NCBI GenBank assembly: GCA_019422905.1
Contig: JAHZCM010000026.1
Location: forward strand, 1 to 7,063
Origin: Oscillospiraceae bacterium
GTDB taxonomy: Bacteria > Bacillota > Clostridia > Oscillospirales > Acutalibacteraceae
Direction of reading: 5' to 3'
Length of the DNA: 7,063 nt
Position 1 is the first letter of the stretch, and the number at the start of each line of letters is the position of its first letter. The notes under the pieces are model-generated. The model worked only from the letters and a program-made list of their open reading frames with translations. It had not been told where the DNA came from and did no database searches. The translations under genes were made by a program, and so were the position numbers. Positions 6,041-7,063 of this stretch are shown here, in pieces.

Positions 6041-6062
6041 GAGAAATTTATCGTTTTACAAT
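6034..6062 (+). promoter_or_regulatory. candidate promoter facing into the repeat array
   Basis: On the plus strand, TTGTCA (6034-6039), a 17-base spacer and TACAAT (6057-6062), each one mismatch from consensus, in an AT-rich stretch that contrasts with the GC-rich surroundings. Transcription would start near 6069 and run straight through the repeats. The -35 box occupies almost the same bases as the -35 of the divergent DUF2975 promoter, so the two could not be bound by polymerase at the same time. Confidence 0.42.
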
Positions 6063-6102
6063 AAATTTTTACTGAAAATCAAAAACAAGTGGACTTTGGC
6101 AA

Positions 6103-6660
6103 GCCGCCCGTGCAGGCGACGGACTTAAAGCTGCCCGTGCAGGCGGCGGGCTTAAAGCTGCCTGTGTAGGCAGCCGGCGCTCAACCGCTTGTGCAAAGGC
6201 CAAATGCAATCTTGCGGGCTGGGCTGTCTGTGCCAATTGCCGGTTTGAAGCCGAGTGTAAAGAACAAACATAACCTTGCGGAAAACTGCCCGTGCAGACG
6301 GCCAGCTTTCAATCGGCTGTATAAAGGACAAATACAACTTTGCAAGTCGGGTTGCTTGTGCCGGTTGTCGGTTTAAAGCCGCCGGTACAAAAGCTAAATG
6401 CAGCCTTGCGGTAGGCGGTCCGCGCAGGCGGGGGATTGAAAACTGCCCGTGCAGACGGCCGACTTTCAATTGACTATGCAAAGACTAAATGCGACTTTGC
6501 AGGTCGGGCTACTCGTGCCGGTTGCCGGTCTAAAGCCGCTGGTGCAAAAGCTAAATGCAGCTTTGCGAGCCGGGCTGCCTATACAGGCGGGCAGCCTAAA
6601 GCCGCTTGTATAAAGACTAAATACAACCTTACGGGCTGGGCCGCTCGCGCAGGCGGGCGG
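6103..6660. repeat. degenerate tandem repeat array, 64-66-bp period with hairpins
   Basis: The array opens with three short units: 27 bases (6103-6129), 27 bases (6130-6156) and about 29 bases (6157-6185), each built on GCYGCCYGTGYAGGC. Seven longer units follow, marked by the core AAATRCAACTTTGC (degenerate), which begins at 6202, 6266, 6330, 6396, 6487, 6553 and 6619; the spacings are 64, 64, 66, 91, 66 and 66. A 157-base higher-order unit is tandemly duplicated (6281-6437 and 6438-6594). Several units contain stem-loops, for example AAAGCT-aaatgc-AGCTTT (6547-6564), GGCTGCC-N10-GGCAGCC (6573-6596) and GCTGCC-tgtgta-GGCAGC (6157-6174). The 64- and 91-base spacings are not multiples of three and stops interrupt all candidate frames across the full array, so a protein is unlikely. 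I do not recognise a described repeat family. Confidence 0.85.
6281..6594. repeat. 157-bp tandem duplication inside the array
   Basis: Bases 6281-6437 and 6438-6594 are successive copies. They begin with 23 identical bases (GAAAACTGCC...GGCC). Counting by hand over the first 130 aligned positions gives 109 identities and 21 differences, of which 20 are transitions and one is a transversion (6328 versus 6485). The last 27 bases align only with small shifts. Confidence 0.85.
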
Positions 6661-6685
6661 TTTTGAACCGCGCCGGGGACCGGCG
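6657..6685. other. two back-to-back tight hairpins closing the array
   Basis: GCGGTT-TTG-AACCGC (6657-6671) and CGCCGG-GGA-CCGGCG (6671-6685) are each perfect 6-bp stems with 3-base loops and share base 6671. They mark the right edge of the repeats. No T-run follows, so intrinsic termination is uncertain. The first stem can also compete with a CCGCTC/GGGCGG pairing from the last repeat unit (6641-6660). Confidence 0.6.
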
Positions 6686-6708
6686 GAGGGAAAAGCAATG
6701 CGGGCCAT

Positions 6709-6806
6709 AGTCGAATCGGGAGACGGGACGGGGCGAATTTTCCGTCGAATCGGAAGGAATCCTGTCGAATGGCAATAATTTCATCAAATTCCGGCCTTTT
6801 TCGACC
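6709..6806. promoter_or_regulatory. cluster of NGTCGAA motifs (Spo0A-box-like)
   Basis: GTCGAAT occurs three times on the plus strand (6710-6716, 6744-6750, 6764-6770). A fourth, inverted copy TTCGACC lies at 6800-6806. With the preceding base, the third copy reads TGTCGAA (6763-6769), the consensus Spo0A binding box; the others differ only in the first base. All lie within 120 bases upstream of the -35 box at 6827. Binding by Spo0A, or by another regulator of the downstream XRE gene, is inferred. Confidence 0.4.
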
Positions 6807-6826
6807 CTGAAAAAGAGTGAAATATA

Positions 6827-6855
6827 TTGACATTACCGCTTTCAAAACCTATAAT
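6827..6855 (+). promoter_or_regulatory. perfect consensus promoter of the right-edge XRE gene
   Basis: TTGACA (6827-6832), a 17-base spacer and TATAAT (6850-6855): all twelve consensus bases match. Transcription would start near 6862. The leader begins with a small hairpin CCGGA-N12-TCCGG (6867-6888). So strong a basal promoter suggests that control comes from repression. Confidence 0.88.
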
Positions 6856-6917
6856 GACGATATAAGCCGGAGCACAAATCGGGTCCGGAAAATTTTGAGA
6901 AAGAGGATGAGAAATAT

Positions 6918-7063
6918 ATGATGTTTGATTATGCGTCCTTTGCGGAGAGACTGAGAAGGCTGAGACTGGACCGCAGGATGACCCAGGAGAAAATGGCGCG
7001 CACGTTTGGAATCCGCACGGTGCATTATGCCTATATGGAAATGGGCAAGCTGCTGCCGGGATT
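6918..7063 (+). CDS. XRE-family HTH regulator, N-terminal part (runs off the right edge)
   Basis: Only the first 48 codons are inside the window. Residues about 8-48 form a Cro/C1-type helix-turn-helix: FAERLRRLRLDRRMTQEKMA, then the recognition-helix region FGIRTVHYAYMEMGKLLPG, corresponding to the common T-Q-x-x-x-A...Y-E-x-G-x-x-x-P pattern. The usual serine and Y-E are altered (HYAYMEMG). The start is one of two adjacent ATG codons (6918 or 6921). GAGGA at 6903-6907 favours the first, with a spacing of 10. Whether the protein is a short repressor or carries a further C-terminal domain (peptidase, cupin or TPR) cannot be seen. Confidence 0.82.
   Translation, partial: MMFDYASFAERLRRLRLDRRMTQEKMARTFGIRTVHYAYMEMGKLLPG

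Noticed and set aside
5550..6128. 192-codon plus-strand frame opposite the DUF2975 gene
   Set aside because: A His/Glu/Lys-rich shadow of hydrophobic codons on the other strand, and it crosses the DUF2975 promoter.
6281..6594. Diversity-generating retroelement template/variable repeat pair
   Set aside because: Differences are A/G and C/T in both directions, not adenine-specific, and there is no reverse transcriptase or target gene.
6103..6660. CRISPR array
   Set aside because: The units are degenerate throughout, with no identical repeat/unique spacer alternation and no cas genes.
6152..6666. Short proteins with 22-residue repeats in the array (both strands)
   Set aside because: A 66-base period gives open frames by itself. 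The 64- and 91-base spacings shift the frame between units, stops interrupt every full-length frame, and no ribosome binding sites are present.

Overview
The window is GC-rich DNA (often well above 55% GC by eye) with Gram-positive style signals: strong GGAGG-type ribosome binding sites, sigma-A-like TTGACA/TATAAT promoters with 17-bp spacers, and GC-hairpin/U-run terminators. The gene families are typical of anaerobic Firmicutes: a UroD-like decarboxylase/methyltransferase homologue, a MerR-RDD fusion, a C_GCAxxG_C_C protein, a DUF2975 plus YozG-like HTH pair, and small lipoproteins. I infer a high-GC gut-type member of the class Clostridia (Oscillospirales/Ruminococcaceae-like). This rests on recognition of families, not on a search.

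Layout, left to right. (1) 1-224: leader, with a clean promoter (141-169) for a monocistronic UroD-like gene (225-1166) that ends in a strong terminator (1173-1210). (2) 1213-1568: non-coding gap between convergent genes, with several palindromes. (3) 1569-2972, minus: a membrane-tethered MerR regulator fused to an RDD domain and a C-terminal domain predicted to lie outside the membrane. It reads from a promoter with the 19-bp spacer and central inverted repeat characteristic of MerR-controlled promoters. (4) 3062-3550, minus: C_GCAxxG_C_C cysteine protein. It diverges from a Nudix hydrolase (3718-4128, plus) across back-to-back promoters. (5) 4133-4160: terminator that can serve both the Nudix gene and the minus-strand pair that converges on it. 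(6) 4215-5028, minus: a small membrane protein followed by an uncharacterised lipoprotein. (7) 5281-5978, minus: DUF2975 membrane protein and YozG-like HTH regulator, translationally coupled, followed by a strongly structured stretch (5206-5272).

(8) 6103-6685 is the most unusual part. It is a gene-free array of degenerate 64-66-bp repeats with higher-order structure (a 157-bp tandem duplication) and recurring hairpins. The two long copies differ almost only by transitions. A candidate plus-strand promoter (6034-6062) faces into the array and overlaps the -35 box of the DUF2975 promoter, and two tight hairpins close the right end. This could be a repeat-built structured RNA or a repetitive element. 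Its reading frames are broken by the 64-nt spacings, so I do not read it as a gene.

(9) 6700-7063: four NGTCGAA motifs (one a perfect Spo0A-box sequence), then a perfect consensus promoter (6827-6855) and the first 48 codons of an XRE-family regulator that runs off the right edge.

Most genes are small regulatory or membrane-stress-type units transcribed singly or in pairs. Nothing here forms one pathway. I see no tRNA, rRNA, CRISPR array, transposase or phage gene.
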